The position numbers and the translations under genes were made by a program. DNA of 29,154 bases from a virus. Location of the stretch: positions 1-29,154 of IMG/VR virus record IMGVR_UViG_3300021185_003291; one strand, given 5' to 3'. Positions 29,012 through 29,154 of this stretch are shown one piece after another (the stretch's first letter is position 1; each line of letters opens with the position of its first letter). The notes under the pieces are model-generated. The model ran no database searches. It had not been told where the DNA came from and worked only from the letters and a program-made list of their open reading frames with translations.

Positions 29012-29154
29012 ATGAAACAAAAATATGTAAAAGCACATATGGCAGTTGCACATCAGTATGCAACTCTTAGTAGTGCCGTAAGATTGCAAGTAGGTTGCAT
29101 TATTGTAAAAGACAACCGTATTATTAGTATAGGTTATAACGGTATGCCAAGTGG
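29012..29154 (+). CDS. Deoxycytidylate deaminase, start only
   Basis: The first 47 residues of a dCMP deaminase, cut by the window end. AVAHQYATLSSAVRLQVGCIIVKDNRIISIGYNGMPSG matches the opening of the family, which converts dCMP to dUMP for dTMP synthesis, as in T4 gene cd. The zinc motifs lie beyond the window. AAGG at 29001-29004 precedes the ATG by 7 bases. It would shift the nucleotide pool toward T, in line with the AT-rich genome. Other cytidine deaminase-like proteins, such as tRNA adenosine deaminase, start differently. Confidence 0.85.
   Translation, partial: MKQKYVKAHMAVAHQYATLSSAVRLQVGCIIVKDNRIISIGYNGMPS

Overview
The window reads as one stretch of an AT-rich genome of a T4-like marine myovirus, most like phages of SAR11 or related low-GC alphaproteobacteria. 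Reasons: about 50 tightly packed genes with overlapping start and stop codons, nearly all on the + strand; repeated T4-type late promoter octamers (NATAAATA) next to strict sigma70-like promoters (TTGAC[A/T], 17-base spacer, TAnnnT); phage-borne bS21, Hsp20, ClpS, UvdE, dCMP deaminase and four tRNA genes; and large coiled-coil or repeat proteins typical of virions. No terminase, capsid or polymerase gene lies here, so the placement is inferred. No integrase, insertion sequence or CRISPR array was seen.

Layout. 1-3600: a secreted SleB-type cell wall hydrolase, a small protein, a 648-residue membrane/coiled-coil protein, an unknown protein and ribosomal protein bS21. 3600-6230: Hsp20 behind a leader that folds like a ROSE RNA thermometer, then a late-promoter cassette with a MotA/TolQ/ExbB-like channel protein, an ExbD/TolR-like partner, a third membrane protein and the N-degron adaptor ClpS. 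6230-9940: a glycine-zipper protein, a cupin, a TagD-like cytidylyltransferase, PRPP synthetase, a membrane protein and GMP reductase. 9937-10307 has no convincing gene; it holds a terminator, an early promoter, a late promoter and two hairpin-rich segments, one with three hairpins sharing an NAAAGA loop. 10308-13220: small proteins, a pseudoazurin-like copper protein, a 13-residue candidate peptide, an exported/membrane gene group and a Fis-like DNA-binding protein on the - strand. 13300-16575: a late operon for a small exported protein, a 755-residue protein with Cys-rich 22-residue repeats, and a coiled-coil membrane protein. 16588-18670: small proteins, including a DUF3307-like membrane protein on the - strand. 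18707-20065: tRNA-Thr(UGU), tRNA-Ala(UGC), a nitroreductase-like protein, an acyl carrier protein, tRNA-Ser with the unusual anticodon ACU, and tRNA-Gly(GCC). 20082-28876: two related radical SAM proteins with N-terminal cysteine clusters, a fibre-like protein, the UV repair enzyme UvdE, a DNA methyltransferase with a possible overprinted gene, and several unknowns. The window ends in a second structured leader and the start of dCMP deaminase.

How they fit together: PRPP synthetase, GMP reductase and dCMP deaminase feed nucleotide supply, plausibly toward A and T for an AT-rich genome. bS21, the tRNAs, ClpS and Hsp20 adjust host translation and protein quality control. UvdE protects DNA in sunlit water. 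Early and late promoters often stand together, and several transcripts appear to begin in a hairpin. The strongest candidates for new biology are the Hsp20 thermometer, the three-hairpin leader at 10141-10300, the channel/ClpS cassette, the overprinted ORF at 25790 and the leader at 28883.
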